From Setophaga petechia (taxonomy: Eukaryota; Chordata; Aves; Passeriformes; Parulidae), in assembly GCA_024362935.1 (NCBI GenBank), contig JANCRA010000003.1, forward strand, positions 2,656,001 through 2,720,000: a DNA stretch of 64,000 bases, given 5' to 3'. Position 1 is the first letter of the stretch, and each line of letters starts with the position of its first letter. The notes below the pieces were generated by a model, which saw only the letters and a list, made by a program, of their open reading frames with translations, made no database searches and was not told the origin of the DNA. Made by a program: the position numbers and the translations under genes. Shown one piece after another: positions 1 to 30,254 of the stretch.

Positions 1-334
1 GAACAATACTCCAGAAACTTTGAAAATGAATGAATGGTGCAAATCATGGAGGAATAAAATAAAATAAAATACAGCCTTTTTCATGCTGAGACCTGCATCC
101 TTAATACCTTAAGAAATTACTGGGCTTCCTTTAAGTATGAGAAAGCTAATTCTGTTTTCAAACAAACTCAAATGTTTGTTTTCACAGCATGCTTTGCTTT
201 TGACCTGAAAGCCTAATTATCCTGACTGATTCAAAGTGAGGATTTCCAGTGCAGAGCTGCCTTAATTAAGGGCAGGTTTGTCAGCTCCTGTACTAATTTA
301 ACAATTGATGACCCATGCTCCTGTGTTTTCCTAT

Positions 335-369
335 TGCAGTGAATGGAAGGTTTGATACTGTAAAAAATA
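335..369 (+). repeat. Short dispersed repeat, copy 1
   Basis: The segment beginning tgcagtgaatggaaggtttg, followed by at.ctgtaaaa, recurs at 3311 with very few changes over about 35 bp. Outside this core the similarity fades. This suggests an old duplicated or transposed element in the intron. Confidence 0.5.
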
Positions 370-3310
370 TTAAGCTTGCTTTAAATAATAGAAAAAAAAT
401 ATTACAGAAATACAAGCCTGCAGCTGAATGGAATGGAATATGTGATGAGCTATGTAGGAAACTTTTCTATTCTTTTAGCATAAATGCACACTTATTACTA
501 AGGAAGTTTTACCAAAATAAATCTGCTGCCTGTGTGTTCTGTGTACAATAAGAAGGATTTTTTGTTTGTTTTTTAAGCTTGCCATAGATAAGTTCCAGAC
601 TAATTCAGGTAAAAGCTAAAGATGGAAGGAAAAGGAAGCAGGGGAACAGAAATTCATCAGGATGAGTCTCCATAATGGAAGGACAAGCAAAGATGTTGAC
701 AGCCTGTTTGAGTTCTTGGAATTTCTCTATATGAACAAGGATTACATCTTGTGTCACACTCCATTCTACATCTGTATTTAAAACCAAAGAAATCATTTCA
801 ACATTCTTTTTTTAAGCTTTCACTAAGGACATATTAAAATCAGTAACTCCCTCTCTTCTCCTGTGGGAAGTTTGGAGGGGAGCTTGTTTTCATCTTTGCA
901 CAGTGCTTAAAAATGCAAGACATATTTCCAGGGCTCTGGTACCATCATGTACAGTGGCAGATGAGGAGAAGCTAACCAGAAGAGTCAGTCCCTTCAATGA
1001 AATGATTTTAAAGGATTTATCACCATAAATTCAATGTTTACTTATAAGTTTATTGTATATTCTCTGACATCCTTGCTGTGGACTTTAGCACTTGGTCTCT
1101 TTTTGGGTAGGATATAAGAAAAAGTTACACTTTTTTCCTTTTAACCAATCAACCACCCAGATATTTTAAGTTTGTGCTGCCTCAGAAGAGGTATTTTGAG
1201 GACTATTTAAAAACAACCTTTTCTCTAGCAACTGTTTTTTCAGATAGGGGTGCAAATGGTCAGTGTTAAGCAATATTGGTAGCACAGCACAGACATTCTG
1301 AATAATGTATGCATGCTGTGTGTATTTATAGAGTCACAGCTCATGCTGCCACTGCAGGCTGTAGTAATGGAAGTGTAAAGCAAATACTCTAATTTATATT
1401 TTAATAAACTTTTTGTTTTTTCTGTCAGCTAATAGCAAGTTTAGAGATCATGGCAGAGTGATAGGTATAAATAGGTATAACAATAAAAAAGAACAATATT
1501 TCTTACTACTTTCAACACAGTGTAAGTGTGCAGAATAATAAACTAATAACATAATTATGATTTCTGCTGAGTGCTGGTGTGTCAAGGCCTGTTGAGAAAT
1601 TCAGAACTGTTCTCCATCAAGTAGCTCTAGGTGCATACTGAAAATTACCTCAAACTAACATAATACATGCAAATTCAGAACCTGAAAATCAGGAAGTGAC
1701 CATGTGAAGGTTGCTCACACAGTTCTGGTTCAGCTTTTGTGGCATCCCCCTCTTGCTGCAGCCTCAGACCAGGCCATTGCAGAGGGTTTGTTTGCAGGAA
1801 GGCTGGAATAGGTGTCTCATGTCAGCATTTCAGGGTAAATCAGAGCACAAGGATCTCGTGCTGTTTGTTGTGTTCTCGTGTCACAGCTCAGCCTGTGGCT
1901 GTGTCATCTCCTCCTTCCCTGGCACATCAGGGCTGCCAAGGAGAGCTGAGGTTTCATTTGTACAACACAACCTGAGCCAGGGAATTGAGGTTCAGATTGT
2001 TATTTGGGGCAAAGGATACCTGACTTTGTCTGTCTCGTTCTATGCTCTCAGTTCCTCAAGTAGAAAAAGACTGTCACATTGTTTTACTTTTTCTTGTTTT
2101 AGTTTCATCTTTAGAAAAACAAACAAACCATGTTCTTTGCTCACTCTGTAGTGTGTTACAGAGTTACACAGTGGTTTGTGTCTTCATGCCAAGTAAGCTA
2201 CAAGGAGCTGTTTCTCCTGAGGAGAATTAAAACTGTGTTTGCAAATGAACTAAAAGCAGAATTTGGCTTTTTTAACTGTATTGAGTGTGGGCATCATGCT
2301 CAGATTCACACACAAGATTGAGTCTCATTTAAACAAAAACCAACATCCTGATGCTTAAATAAAAAAAATTTTACCTAGGGTTCCAACATCAGGCTATAAA
2401 TAAAATTATTTAATATTCATTATTCATCTTGTAGTACAAACAAGAGAATATAAAAAATCCTACTGTGTGAGATTGTTTCCCATATGCCCAGAGAAAGGAA
2501 GGAAGATACACACAAATGTTCAGCATGCACAAATTTCATGGTGCAGGACTGGCTCCCTCCTTAGGAGTGGAATTCAGTGAAATAGGACTCCTCTCAAAAA
2601 CAAAGAGTGAGCAACAAAGGATAAGTGATCAAGTGATTAGCCAGAGGCTAATAGGAATGCAAGGGCAGAGTGACAGATTGCATATTGGAGGAAATCTGAT
2701 CTGGAAATTAATTTCAAGGTTTCTGCAGTGGAGACTGCAAAAGAACTAGTTTTGAAATCTTTCTGAAGGACATAAAATATGAAAATTCTGACTTGCTTGT
2801 GTGTAACGTATTGTATCATACAGGAGAGAAGGCTAATGGTTAAATAAGGTTGAATTGAAATTTAGAAGAATTTTCCTTTCCCTCTTCTCCCAATTAGTTT
2901 TTAAAAAAATTAGAATGAAATATGCAGCTGCCTGCAACTTAGCATGAAAAATTGGGTTAATTTACTTACAGATTCTAGTGACTTAGAAATGTGCATGCTG
3001 TAATTTTCTCTGGTTGAAAATACACTCTGTTGTAGGAGAGTAAATCAGGGCAGCAGATAAATACCTCAGCACACAGAATCAACAGCTACATGTCACTAAA
3101 TGTACATAAATATTGGGAAAAACCAGAGCTTCTAATTATGAAGAAGTGACTATTATTATTTAGTGATTTACCAAATGGTTTTAATTTAACCTTGTGGTAG
3201 GTAGATGTCACTTTGTGTTAATAGAATTCTCTTTCTTTATTGGGACCACCTTGCCCTTGAAAATTTTACAGTAACTGCTGTAGTACAGCAGTGTCTGAGT
3301 CATCACATCT

Positions 3311-3407
3311 TGCAGTGAATGGAAGGTTTGATATTGTAAAATATCAAAAAAGTCCTTAAATAAAAAAAGGTTTGGTATTGTAAAATATCAAAAAAGTCCT
3401 TAAAAAA
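3311..3407 (+). repeat. Repeat copy 2 with 44-bp tandem duplication
   Basis: The core shared with 335 begins at 3311. From 3323 a unit starting aaggtttgatattgtaaaat and continuing to cttaaataaaa is repeated once in tandem from 3367 (aaggtttggtattgtaaaat). The period is 44 bp, with one base difference in the first 40. Confidence 0.7.
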
Positions 3408-4570
3408 CCCCACAAACTTACTCCAATACCAGCTTATGAAGGTTTGCCTTTTCAAAATGTAATGTTTTAATTTTAAAGCATGAATAAATACACCATGGTA
3501 AAATTCTAAAAAATTACTAAATAAAGAACAGTAAAATTTGAGTACAACAGGTGAGTTTTTGTCAGGGATTAAATGTAACTAAGCTTTTACTGACACAATG
3601 CTGAAATAACTTGCTGCTGCAGGATGGAAATTAGTTTCACTTAGGCTTTGATGCTTGTTGAAGCTGTTTGTAAAGCTTGATCTTTTGAGTAATTCTCTGC
3701 TGGTTATCTAAAAAAGCAACATGAAGAGTATGTGAAGGAATCAGACTAGTATAAATTGCAATTTAAAAACCCTCTCACTCTCATTCATTCCTTTGATCAC
3801 AGTATTTAGTGAAGGAGAAAAGTGGCACTGTGAAGGAGCTTTTGGATTGCTTTCTGCTGAATAGAATTAGAAACACTTAATTTCAAGTCAATAATCCTGT
3901 AAGAGTAGCTAATAATTTCTCTTCTGCTTCACAGTTCCTGTACAGTTCTGCACTTGATATTATTGTTGGGAGTTTGTTGGGTGATGGATTTGTCATGAGA
4001 AGCAGGATCTGTCACTGATAATCCTCTTAGCTCTAAGGACCAGACCTTGCAGTATATAAAAAAATCCCTTTCGAGTCCTATACTTGTGTTTGGATTTCTG
4101 TCTTGTATTTATTTAGTACAACAGCAGTTGGAACAACTGTGAAAACTGAGTCTTTAAAAAACCCTCTTGTATTGAGAGAGACAAATATTATTTCCTCTCA
4201 TCATGAATAATGTCTCATAAAGAGGAGGGAGGAGTGCTGCAGCCTTACAGTCTGTCTCTAGCCTGTAGGTCTGTATTCCCAGGTAGAAGGGCAAGCCTAT
4301 ATATTACATTATTTTGCCTTTTAGTCCTTTGGATTGTGTTTTCCTTGTTTCAAGGCTCACAGTGTAAGAGTCTCTTTGGAGGCATTAGCTGCCATCAGTG
4401 CAGTACTTGCAGCTGTTTTTAAAGGAAGTATATGAGAAAATAAATTCTGGTTCTGGTGCCGCGGTGTCTCACACGGAGCTGAGATGTTCCAGGCACAGCC
4501 CTGCTGGTCCAGCCCTGCTGGCTGAGATGCTGCTGCTCCCCTGCTAAATCTGTCCTGCTTCTGTTTGCAG

Positions 4571-21396
<16,826 letters not shown>

Positions 21397-22248
21397 GAGC
21401 ATTGACACTGTCTGAACTGAGCTCCAGGAGGACAGCAAGGAGCAGAGAGGGGCCAGCAGTGCTGCAGTGAGTGCTGCACATCCCAAAGAACCCTGACCAA
21501 AGCTGCCAAGGAAGGAGCAATGCTCCTTTCACCTCCACTTCAGTCACTCTTCAGTACTGGACAATTCATCTTTGCCATTCTAAAATAGGAATTTTTGATG
21601 CTGTAATAAGGACAGGTAAAAAGGTCTTGAGAATTTCTGCAGTGCAAAAATGGTTTAGGGCACATGGTGAACAAAACAGACACTTGATATAATTTGTCCT
21701 TTCAAAACAAGGTGAACAGACATTACATCAGTCTTTTTGTGCATAATGTGATTTGTGCACAGAGGATAGTGCACCTTGTCCTAATCCTTGAAAGATTCCT
21801 GTTGCTTGACTAATATCCAAAATTTCAGCCAGTTCACTTTAAGAACTTGTTGACTCCAAGTGTTTACCCTAATTTATCCTAAGAAGGATCCAGAGACAAA
21901 TTGCCTTAGCTCAGTTTAATGGGCATGTCATGATAATATTTGTTAATTGTTTTTTAAAGTACAGTTTTTCTGTGTCAGCACACTTGAATCATCCTGGTGT
22001 AATTTTTAAATTACCAGGCTTTGCCCATCAAGCATAACAGCTTTTAGTAGCATTTCATTTTGGTGTTTTCATTTTGCAGTTAATAATAGACATTTTTCAA
22101 TTAATAGCTACTTTTGAGTAGTACTCAAAGTACCTCAGTATTCCTCCAAGTGAAAGACTCTCCTCTTTTTCTCTCTTATACCCATTTTTACAAATCTTTC
22201 AGGTTTGAACTAAAGTGTTTCTATATTTTATGTTCTTTTGTGTTTCAG

Positions 22249-22324
22249 AGAAGATTTGGGCTTAAAAGATGACAACCTGCCTCTGTTGAAAACAAAGGGA
22301 AATTTAACTTTTATGGAACCCTAA
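22249..22324 (+). CDS. SLC38A6: Possible alternative last exon of SLC38A6
   Basis: A good acceptor (ttttatgttcttttgtgtttcag) ends at 22248. If the previous exon is cut at the GTAAGA donor at 21393, its two leftover bases CA join the first base here to restore Gln. The frame then reads EDLGLKDDNLPLLKTKGNLT and ends FMEP and TAA at 22322-22324. The result is a 24-residue hydrophilic, acidic and lysine-containing extension of the C-terminal cytoplasmic side. Three independent things agree: donor, acceptor and phase. A poly(A) signal follows 500 bp downstream. I recall that a longer human isoform exists but cannot check it. Transcript evidence is needed to say which form dominates. Confidence 0.6.
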
Positions 22325-22823
22325 TTTTACCTCAGATGTCTGTGAACTTCCATGTAGTCTTTTGTAATTCCTAATTTTTTAGGCCCCTGAATGTGAATGT
22401 AATTTTCAGCACCAACTGGGCTTTGTTGGAAATGGTATTGGATACCCACAAGAAAAGTTCCTCATTTTAGCAGAGTGAAAGCAGTGGCTGAGACCATGGG
22501 CAGGTTTTCAGCATTTCCTTCTCTCAGGTGGGATCTGATGGCCCTAAAGTGACCTTATCTCCTCAGGGATTTCATACCCTAAGGAATCCAAAGCTTATTG
22601 ATCCTGTCCTGTCTAAAGGGGAGGAACAGCAAATAGCAGACTTGGAATCACCTTCTCCATTCCTGATTTTTCCTGCCAGCAGATCCCTTGGCTCTCTCAG
22701 GGTCCAGGAGTTACTTTTCATTTTTGATGGATGGCCTGGAGGCACCCAGGTGGTGCAGGTTAGTGCTGCTTCAGAAATCCTTTTTGCTTGGAAGTCTCCT
22801 TCTCCCTAGGAGTTTAATATAAA

Positions 22824-22829
22824 AATAAA
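22824..22829 (+). terminator. Poly(A) signal AATAAA downstream of SLC38A6
   Basis: AATAAA occurs in ataaaaataaatac, followed by a GT-rich stretch (catgtggtgggg) suited to a downstream element. It lies about 1.4 kb after the first stop and 0.5 kb after the alternative stop. This makes it a reasonable 3' end for either form. Another AATAAA is at 25065. Confidence 0.5.
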
Positions 22830-25800
22830 TACATGTGGTGGGGCCAGGGAGCTAACTCAGAAATTTTGGTAGGAGCCCAAAGAAAAAGATCCCTGGAAAA
22901 GACTGCAGTTCTTTTTCTAACAAAGTTTCTAGCAGAGGTTTCTTGACTCCAGGTGAGCCCTGTAATAGTTTGGCAGTACCAGAAACAGCACATCCACACT
23001 TGGCCAGGAGTTCCCAGCTCCTCCTGTGGCACTGGCAGTGGCTCCTGTCACATGTTGACCCAGCAGAAAACCAAGGTGACCACAAGATGTGACATTATCT
23101 GCCTAAAAAGTGAATTTCCCTTTATTCTTCCAATTCAAATCCTGCTAACCAGGTGCAGCTGCCTGCCTGCCTGTGGCTGCCCTTTGATGGCTGAGTCTCA
23201 TGGGCTTTGTTACACTGCAGGGATTCAGATGCTGATGGAATCTCTGGCACTGTTGTAGAAAACTAAATATATACCTTGTAAAAGTGTACCTTGAGTCAGC
23301 ACTGACAGTTGTACATCAGGAAGTGATTTTCTGTCTGACTGAACCAGAACTTCTTTGGAAAACAGGAGACTTTACATTGATGAGAATGAACTCAGGGATT
23401 TTTGTCAGATGCTAGAATTTAGGGAGTGTATTTATTAGAAATGTTATGGAAATTGTTTCTCATTTATTATCTGCTTTGTAGCATACTGTTGAGTAGTACT
23501 GGTAGGTCATTGCTGCAGTCACTTTTATTTTAAACTCTAGACAGTGATGCTTAAGTCTGAACACTTAGATTATCTGTGAGGGGCAGAAAATTGGCAAAGC
23601 TTTGCTGAGCTTTTGCTCTTCCCTCCTCTCCCTGAAAAAGCTGAGTCTTCCCATGCACTGTACTGCTCTGTTGCCCTGGGGCAGTTTGGTTTGTGTGCAT
23701 CATCTTGAAAATATGGCTGAGAAAATACCTGAATACAGTGTTAATTTTACAGGGGATTCCTTGGTGCTGCAGAAATCACTACAGTATTGGTTTTAATCCT
23801 TGGGTATTATCCTGACTAGCCTGGTTGCTGACTGACTGTCCTGAAAGGTAGACTTTGGAATGATGAATTCCAGTGTGTGAGGTTGATGAGGATGAATGGA
23901 AGCAATTCCCAGCTCTGCTGAGCTCTGTTAATACATTTTGGCTGCAGAAAGGAGAGCACAGGGGTTTACAGAATGCCTCTTACCTTTCATCTGAAAAAGA
24001 ACTAGAAATGCTGCTACTTCTGAGTTGCTGTAGTTCATAACTTAAAATATGGAGGAGCAGAAAAATAATTTCTGTTCCCAAATTTAGAAGATATGAGTGT
24101 TGTCCACAATGAAAAACCAGAGTAATTTATCCTTCCCACCTCCCACAGCTGTGCTGTGCATTGTGTCTCAAGGGTTTTTCTACAATTGTGCACTTCCATG
24201 AAGTTTTTGAGCAGAAGAGGCCTCCAGTGTGGAACTCTCAGTTCATTTAAATGCTGACAAATATTTTCTTCATTATTCTTGCATACAGATATTTTTTCTT
24301 CCAAATTTCCAGATTTATGAATTTCAGTGATTCTACTTTATTGCCTGTCATCAGCATTTTCCAACCTTCTTCACTGAAGACTTGACAGGAATGGATGAAG
24401 GGACCCACAGCATTTCTGAACTCACTTGGAAAGGTTCCCTTTCCCCAGTTGAGCAGGAAGAACAATGTGAGAGATGAAAATTAATTGGTTGCCTTTGATT
24501 TATTTTCTCTGTTTCTTCTGTTTCCATTCCTTTTCCATTTGGAGGCTGCTCAAGTTTCAGCTGGACTGTGGTAAGCTGGGTGTGAAGAATGGTTTTTGTA
24601 ACCAGCATGGCAGGAAGGAGACTGCTAAACAGCAGAGCTCAAAACTAGGATTATTGTGGAACTCCTTTCTTAGTTAGATTTAATTTAACACTTCACCTGA
24701 AATTGTTGTTTTCCAGTTGATTTTGGTGTTGAAACCATTCATTGCAGCTGCTCTCCATACAAAGAAACCTTTGGACATGTTTACTCTTACTGCCAGTGGG
24801 AGAGAATTTTCAGTATTATAAAAGTGCTGTGCAATTCCTGCAGTTTGTGGTGGTGGTCTTGTTATTTGTGTGCTACAGTGGTGCTCATCCAGCCGTGCTT
24901 CCTGTGGAAATGGAATTCCCAAAAGAAATTATTAATGATCTGGATGTAAAAATTGCCCAGCTCATGTCAAACCTGTGTATTGTACAACAGATTTTCTGTT
25001 CTGAGTTCTCTTTGCCTCAGAGTCACTGTGGAACAGCCAGGGCATATTCCAAAAAATGCAAAAAAATAAAGAACAGTTTACACTCTGCACAGCTGTGTGT
25101 GTGATCCCCACTCTGTCATGCAGGTGATGTTCTGCAGCACATCCTGAAATGTTCCCAACTGCCCTTTCCAGGCCAGTCTGCTCCCAGGGATGGATTTTAC
25201 TCTTTGGACTGTTTGTGCTCTCCAGAACACCAGGATGCAAATAATGAGCAATGCAGCTATTGTCCTCCCAGGTACTGGTTCATGGACAGCAAGCCTGCCC
25301 CTTCTGTGCTGTGAACAGGAGCCAGCAGAATTTATTTCAGAGGCTGGTGTTCTTCAAGGAGCAGGAGATTGGAAGTTAACAAATGTAACTAATCTCAGTG
25401 TCTCTTAGCTGGAAATGAATGCATCTAACCCAAAGTTACTGGTGGTTTAGCTACAACCACTTGCCAGGTAGGAGCTTACCATGAACAGAACTGACCCACA
25501 TGTGAGCATCATTTTCAGAGCTTTTGAAATGTCAGTTCTACTCAGGAAGTTCAAAAAAAACAGAGTGGAAGCTTGTAGGGCTATCAAAATGCTTTCTCTT
25601 AGAAGAGTGAAATCAGTGTTTTTCAAAATGTATTTCTGTGCCAGCACTGCCTCTGGGATGTGGGGAAAGGGTGAGCAGCTGGCCTGGCAGTGCATAATGG
25701 GGTGACAAACTGCTCATGGAGACCCTTTGGGAAGGGCCTTGTTGAGCCATGTGAGGGTCAGTGATGGGGAACAGGCATTTCCTTCCTGAAGCAGGGATGT

Positions 25801-27142
25801 CCTTTCTGGCTGTCTCAGTGCTCTGCAGTAGCTGTGTCCTGTGAGTGCAGCTCCCTGCACTTTGCAAGGTCCAGGGTAGTCCTGGGTGTAAGCAAACATG
25901 GAAACCCCCTCATCACTGTGCTGCTGCCTTGATTCCAGAGCTGTAGGAAAGCTCACACACTGGAAGTAAGTGCCAACCACTCTGTTCACTTCATGGTGTT
26001 TGCCTCAAGTGGAGCTGGCACCAAAGAGCACAAACCCAGCATTCTCCATGCAGTGCAGGATGGAGCCCTGTGCTGCACTGGCTGTTTTGGTGCTGTGTGT
26101 CCTGGCTGTGCTCAGCCTTGCTCCTGCCCCAGCACCATCCCAGCTCCCAGCACCTGGTTTGAATTCTGAGCTCGTTTGCACATGAGGTCACACTTTTATT
26201 GTCAGCCCAGCCAAGGGCAGGACAGTTCATCTTGGGAAGGTTTGCACTGAGCCTTGACATTGCTGCCATTAATGCCTTCCCCAGCTGATTCACATTCCAG
26301 ATTTCAGGCATGGTTTAATTGAAGTCACCAGGTGATGAATGGGGAGGTTGGTGTGGTGGCTGAGCAGCCCAGGGTGCAGAATGACTGTTCTGGAGACAGG
26401 GTGGGAATTCCTGCTCCACACATCATGGAGCAAATCACAGATGTGGCCAAGGAGAGTTGATGAGTCCTGGAGGCTCGGGGCTGTTGTTTCAGTCTGTTGG
26501 CTTTCAGGAGCCCATCTTGCTGCTCCATGGACTGAAATGAGACAGGGTTCCTGGGAGCCCCTTCTTTCCACCCTCTCAGGTAGCTCCACTTGATACTGAG
26601 GTTTACACAGGGATGGAGAAAAGATGTGGGATGTGGTTATGACAGCACAGAACCTGTTGAGCTGGAGCTGAGGCCCTTGAAAATCTCAGGCCTTATTCTC
26701 ACCTTCTGTCACACCGGGCTGTTTCACTGTTCTTTGGGCTGAAAGTGGGGTTTAGTGCAGCATGTCTGGGTGTGTGCAGCTTGTGGCTGGGAATCTCCTG
26801 TAGGAAGGGTTAAAGAGCCTCTGTTTTACACCTTCCTACAGGGCTGCCACTGGGATGCTCTGGCACTCACTTCTGATGTTTTACTCCTGGTTTTGATGAA
26901 CAACTTCCATTCTTGTTAAAGGAAAAAATGAGTGAATTCATGGGGTTTATTCACTTCTCAGCTCACATTTCTACAGTCCACTTCTCTTTCTCCAAATATA
27001 ATAATCAGTGTTTGATCCTTTGGGCCAAAGCAGTGAGCAGAATCAGCTGCACATGGATGGGTACAGACACAGCTTGGGCAGAAGCTGTGCCAAGGGAATC
27101 CTTACCAGCGCATGTGTGCATGGCACTGGGGCAAACCTCTGG
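22830..27142. other. No gene recognised downstream of SLC38A6
   Basis: Mixed-composition sequence with many short open frames on both strands, none with a recognisable domain or splice pattern. It may include a long SLC38A6 3' UTR up to the AATAAA at 25065. Confidence 0.55.
25065..25070 (+). terminator. Second candidate poly(A) signal for a longer SLC38A6 3' UTR
   Basis: AATAAA lies in gcaaaaaaataaagaacag. It could end a longer 3' UTR, or may be chance in AT-rich DNA. A GTGTGTGTG run follows at about 25094. Confidence 0.25.
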
Positions 27143-27640
27143 AATATTCACCAGGATAACACCTCCTCTTGGTGCATTCCAATTTCAGGAGTATTCCCCA
27201 GGATAACACCTCCTGGTGCATTCCAATTTCAGGAGTATTCCCCAGGATAACACCTCCTCTTGGTGCATTCCAATTTCAGTATTCCCCAGGATAACACCTC
27301 CTCTTGGTGCATTCCAATTTCAGGAGTATTCCCCAGGATAACACCTCCTCTTGGTGCATTCCAATTTCAGTATTCCCCAGGATAACACCTCCTCTTGGTG
27401 CATTCCAATTTCAGGAGTATTCCCCAGGATAACACCTCCTCTTGGTGCATTCCAATTTCAGGAGTATTCCCCAGGATAACACCTCCTCTTGGTGCATTCC
27501 AATTTCAGTATTCCCCAGGATAATACCTCCTCTTGGTGCATTCCAATTTCAGGAGTGTTCTCCAGGATAACACCTCCTCTTGGTGCATTCCAATTTCAGG
27601 AGTATTCCCCAGGATAACACCTCCTCTTGGTGCATTTCAA
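27143..27640 (+). repeat. Minisatellite, 47/44-bp unit, 11 copies
   Basis: The unit contains ccaggataacacctcctctt, then ggtgcattccaatttcagga and gtattcc. The word ggataa begins at 27154, 27201, 27245, 27289, 27336, 27380, 27427, 27474, 27518, 27565 and 27612, so spacing is 47 or 44 bp. The 3-bp difference comes from loss of gag in most short units and loss of tct in one. Copies are nearly identical, so the array is young or homogenised. Confidence 0.95.
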
Positions 27641-29888
27641 TTGCTGCTTGTGTGGTCACAGGAGGCTCCTCACCCTGAGCTTTGGGTAGGGGTGCAGGGG
27701 AATTCCCACTGTTGCTCACTGAGCAGCTGCTGACCAGGTTCTTCAGCACCTACAGAGGTGCAGGGAGCTTTGGTGAGGTCCCATGTGGTGGGTGAGAGGT
27801 GCAGATGGAAGATTTGGCTGGGAGTGGCTTTGCTTTGAGGTCACCAGAAAGGATTTGAGACTCAGCACTCCCACAGTGCCAGCAGGGGTTTATGGCCTTC
27901 ACTGCCCTTTGGATATTGGCATGTTTGAGTGCAGGGTCACTGCACACATTTATCTCAACAGTCATATGTGGAATTTATGCCCCCAAATTGCTGCATCTTC
28001 AGAGTGTTGGTTCTTTTACCCCTCCTGATGTGTGCTTTTCTGGGGAACAGTGCAGCACACTGAGGTCCTGCTTGCAGACCTCTTGCCAGGCACTGGTGGA
28101 ATGGAAATGGAGAGCTGAGAGCCCTTTCCTTACATGATTTCATATTTATTCATTACCCTGTCACATGAGATTGGGCTGCTGTGGATTTGGGGGGCACAGA
28201 CAGCAGTGAAGGGCAGAAGGAGCCATTGCCATGGCACTTTGGGGTGCCAGCTGTCACCACAGCACTGCCCAAGGACTGAGGTGGGGATGAGCAAGAGCAG
28301 CCTCAGCACAGCCAGTGACACCATCCAGGGCAAGCAGGCCTTGAGCACAAGTGATGACCAGATGGGATGAGGGAGAAAGGCCCATGTTTGAGGGACACCA
28401 TCCACACCAAGGTGCTCAGAGTGTCACTGCTGGGCCCAGCTCAACAATTGTTGAAATGGTGCAGTTTTCCTTTTGGTGTTTGCTGGCACAGTTTCCATTG
28501 CTGTTTACAAGTCTCACATTCTGGATCATCTGAGCAATAGGAACGTTCATCTGGTGCTTTTCCAAGGGGAGATTACTCTGATGATGATGGAGAGACATTG
28601 TCTTGGCCTGGGTAGCCAGAGATGTCTTTTGGCCATTCCTTAATCTGACAGTTCAGTTTGGTGAGTCACAAGCCAAGGAATGACATTTCCCTGGGGGATG
28701 CAAAGCCTCAGGCTGAAACTGCATGGAAACCCTGGACAGATTTCTTTTTTTTCCACCCACAAATACTGAAAGTTGATATTCCACCTTCTCCCAGCCCCTG
28801 AAGCTGTTCCTGCCGGGCCTGTGCCTCGTGTTTGCCATGGCTTATCTAAACAAGGCCTTCCCTTTGAGCTGAGGTGTCGCTGCACATTCTCCAGCACCCT
28901 GCAAAGGGGGAAACATTTGGCTTTAGCACTTCCCTGCCACCCTGTGCTCCTGCTGCAGGGGTGGAATACAAACACCAGGGTTTTAGGGGTCCCAGGGGAG
29001 GCCAAGCAAAATTCCTTGCTTTGAAATGAACGTTAATGCTGAGAAATGAAGCCGTAATGCTGAGACTAAAGAGACTCCACGTACATTCATGTTTTGATAG
29101 CTCAGCATTATCCATTAGGCTCCAGCGTCTGGAATTCAGGAGACTGTGGAACAATCTTTGAATGGTGATTTTAAGTGTTTTGTGGAATTTGTGCACATTT
29201 TAGCCCCAGTTTTGACTTGCATGATTTTCCTCTCCTGGCTTCAAGGAGAGTTGGATCAGTCCTTTGAAGGTATTTTCTTAAGGGACTTTTCCACTGTGAA
29301 AGTGCAGTGGAGCAGCCTTGGCTATATAAATCAATTTGGGGGTGACTTATAAAGAGCTTAATTTTCCTTCTATTAAAATCCCTTGTCATCTCTCCACTCC
29401 CTCCAGCTTGCTGTTAAATGATCTTTTGGGAGAGTGAGGATTGAAGTCCTTTTCTATGCTGCAGAGGGAACGTGCTTGGCTGAAAAAGCTGAAAAAAGCA
29501 GGGTCCAGTGGATGTTACCTGGAAAAACACATAAGGTTTTGTTGGTAATTTGGTGAATTTAAAAGCTCTTTGTTGTCCTGTTTCAGCCCAGGGGCTTAGA
29601 ATGATGATAAGGGGCACGAGCAGGTGAGGGTCAGCCCCTTTTCCTGGTGGCATCCTGCAGCTCAGAAAGATTTTAGGAGCCCAAATGCCAGGGGCTTTCA
29701 GTGATTGCTGGAACCTTCAGGATCCAGGCCCTAAACGGCTTCTTCTGGCCAGGCTGGGCTCTGACACAGCCAGGCTGGTTCTGGAGCAGCCACAGAACTG
29801 CTGGAGGTTGCTGCAGCTGCAGGGAGGCCAAGGCACAACAATTCCCCAGGGAAGGAGGAAGGGATTGTATTTGCAGGGAAATGCCCAA
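27641..29888. other. No gene recognised
   Basis: Moderate-GC sequence with overlapping open frames up to 121 codons on both strands. None has a conserved motif. I see no repeat family I can name. Confidence 0.55.
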
Positions 29889-30254
29889 TGAAGGCAGGAA
29901 TGATGCATCTGACTCCATGTTCTCAGAAGGCTAATTTATTACTTTATAATACTATATTATATTAAAGAATACTATACTATACTAAAGAATACAGAAAGGA
30001 TACTTACTAAATGCTAAAAATAATGAAAATTCCTGACTCTTTCCAGAGTCCTGACACAGATTGGCCAAAGAGTCAAAACAACTCACAGCAGAATCCACTA
30101 AAACAATCACCTGTAGGTAAACAATCTCCAAAGACATTACACACAGGAGAAGCAAATGAGATAAGAATTGTTTTCCTTTTTCTCTGAGTCTTCTCATCTT
30201 CCCAGGAGAAGAATCCTGGGCAAAGGGATTTTTTCAGAGAATGTGAATGCTGCA
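29889..30254 (-). mobile_element. Solo LTR, passerine endogenous retrovirus type (minus)
   Basis: Read on the minus strand, this runs from a cagcattcacattctctgaa-like start through an A/T-rich stretch (tagtatagtattctttaat) and AATAAA-like bases to a gactccatg-type region reversed at 29920. I recognise it as a repeated songbird LTR type. No gag, pol or env frame adjoins it. The boundaries are approximate and I found no clean target-site duplication. Confidence 0.65.

Larger units (their letters stand above)
1..4570 (+). other. SLC38A6: SLC38A6 intron, 5' part
   Basis: AT-rich sequence with no recognisable exon. I looked for the exon preceding the AMSSYL block (expected to encode an SYEDLG...GK...IIQNIG-like segment) and did not find it, so that exon lies before the window. 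The small open frame at 315-551 is not supported. Two related short repeats (335 and 3311) lie here. Confidence 0.7.

Noticed and set aside
315..551. Open frame preceded by an acceptor-like ttgcag
   Set aside because: The sequence is part of a dispersed repeat also found at 3311, does not encode the expected upstream SNAT6 segment, and is AT-rich.
27143..27640. CRISPR-like array
   Set aside because: The repeats are directly tandem with no unique spacers, in a vertebrate genome. It is a minisatellite.
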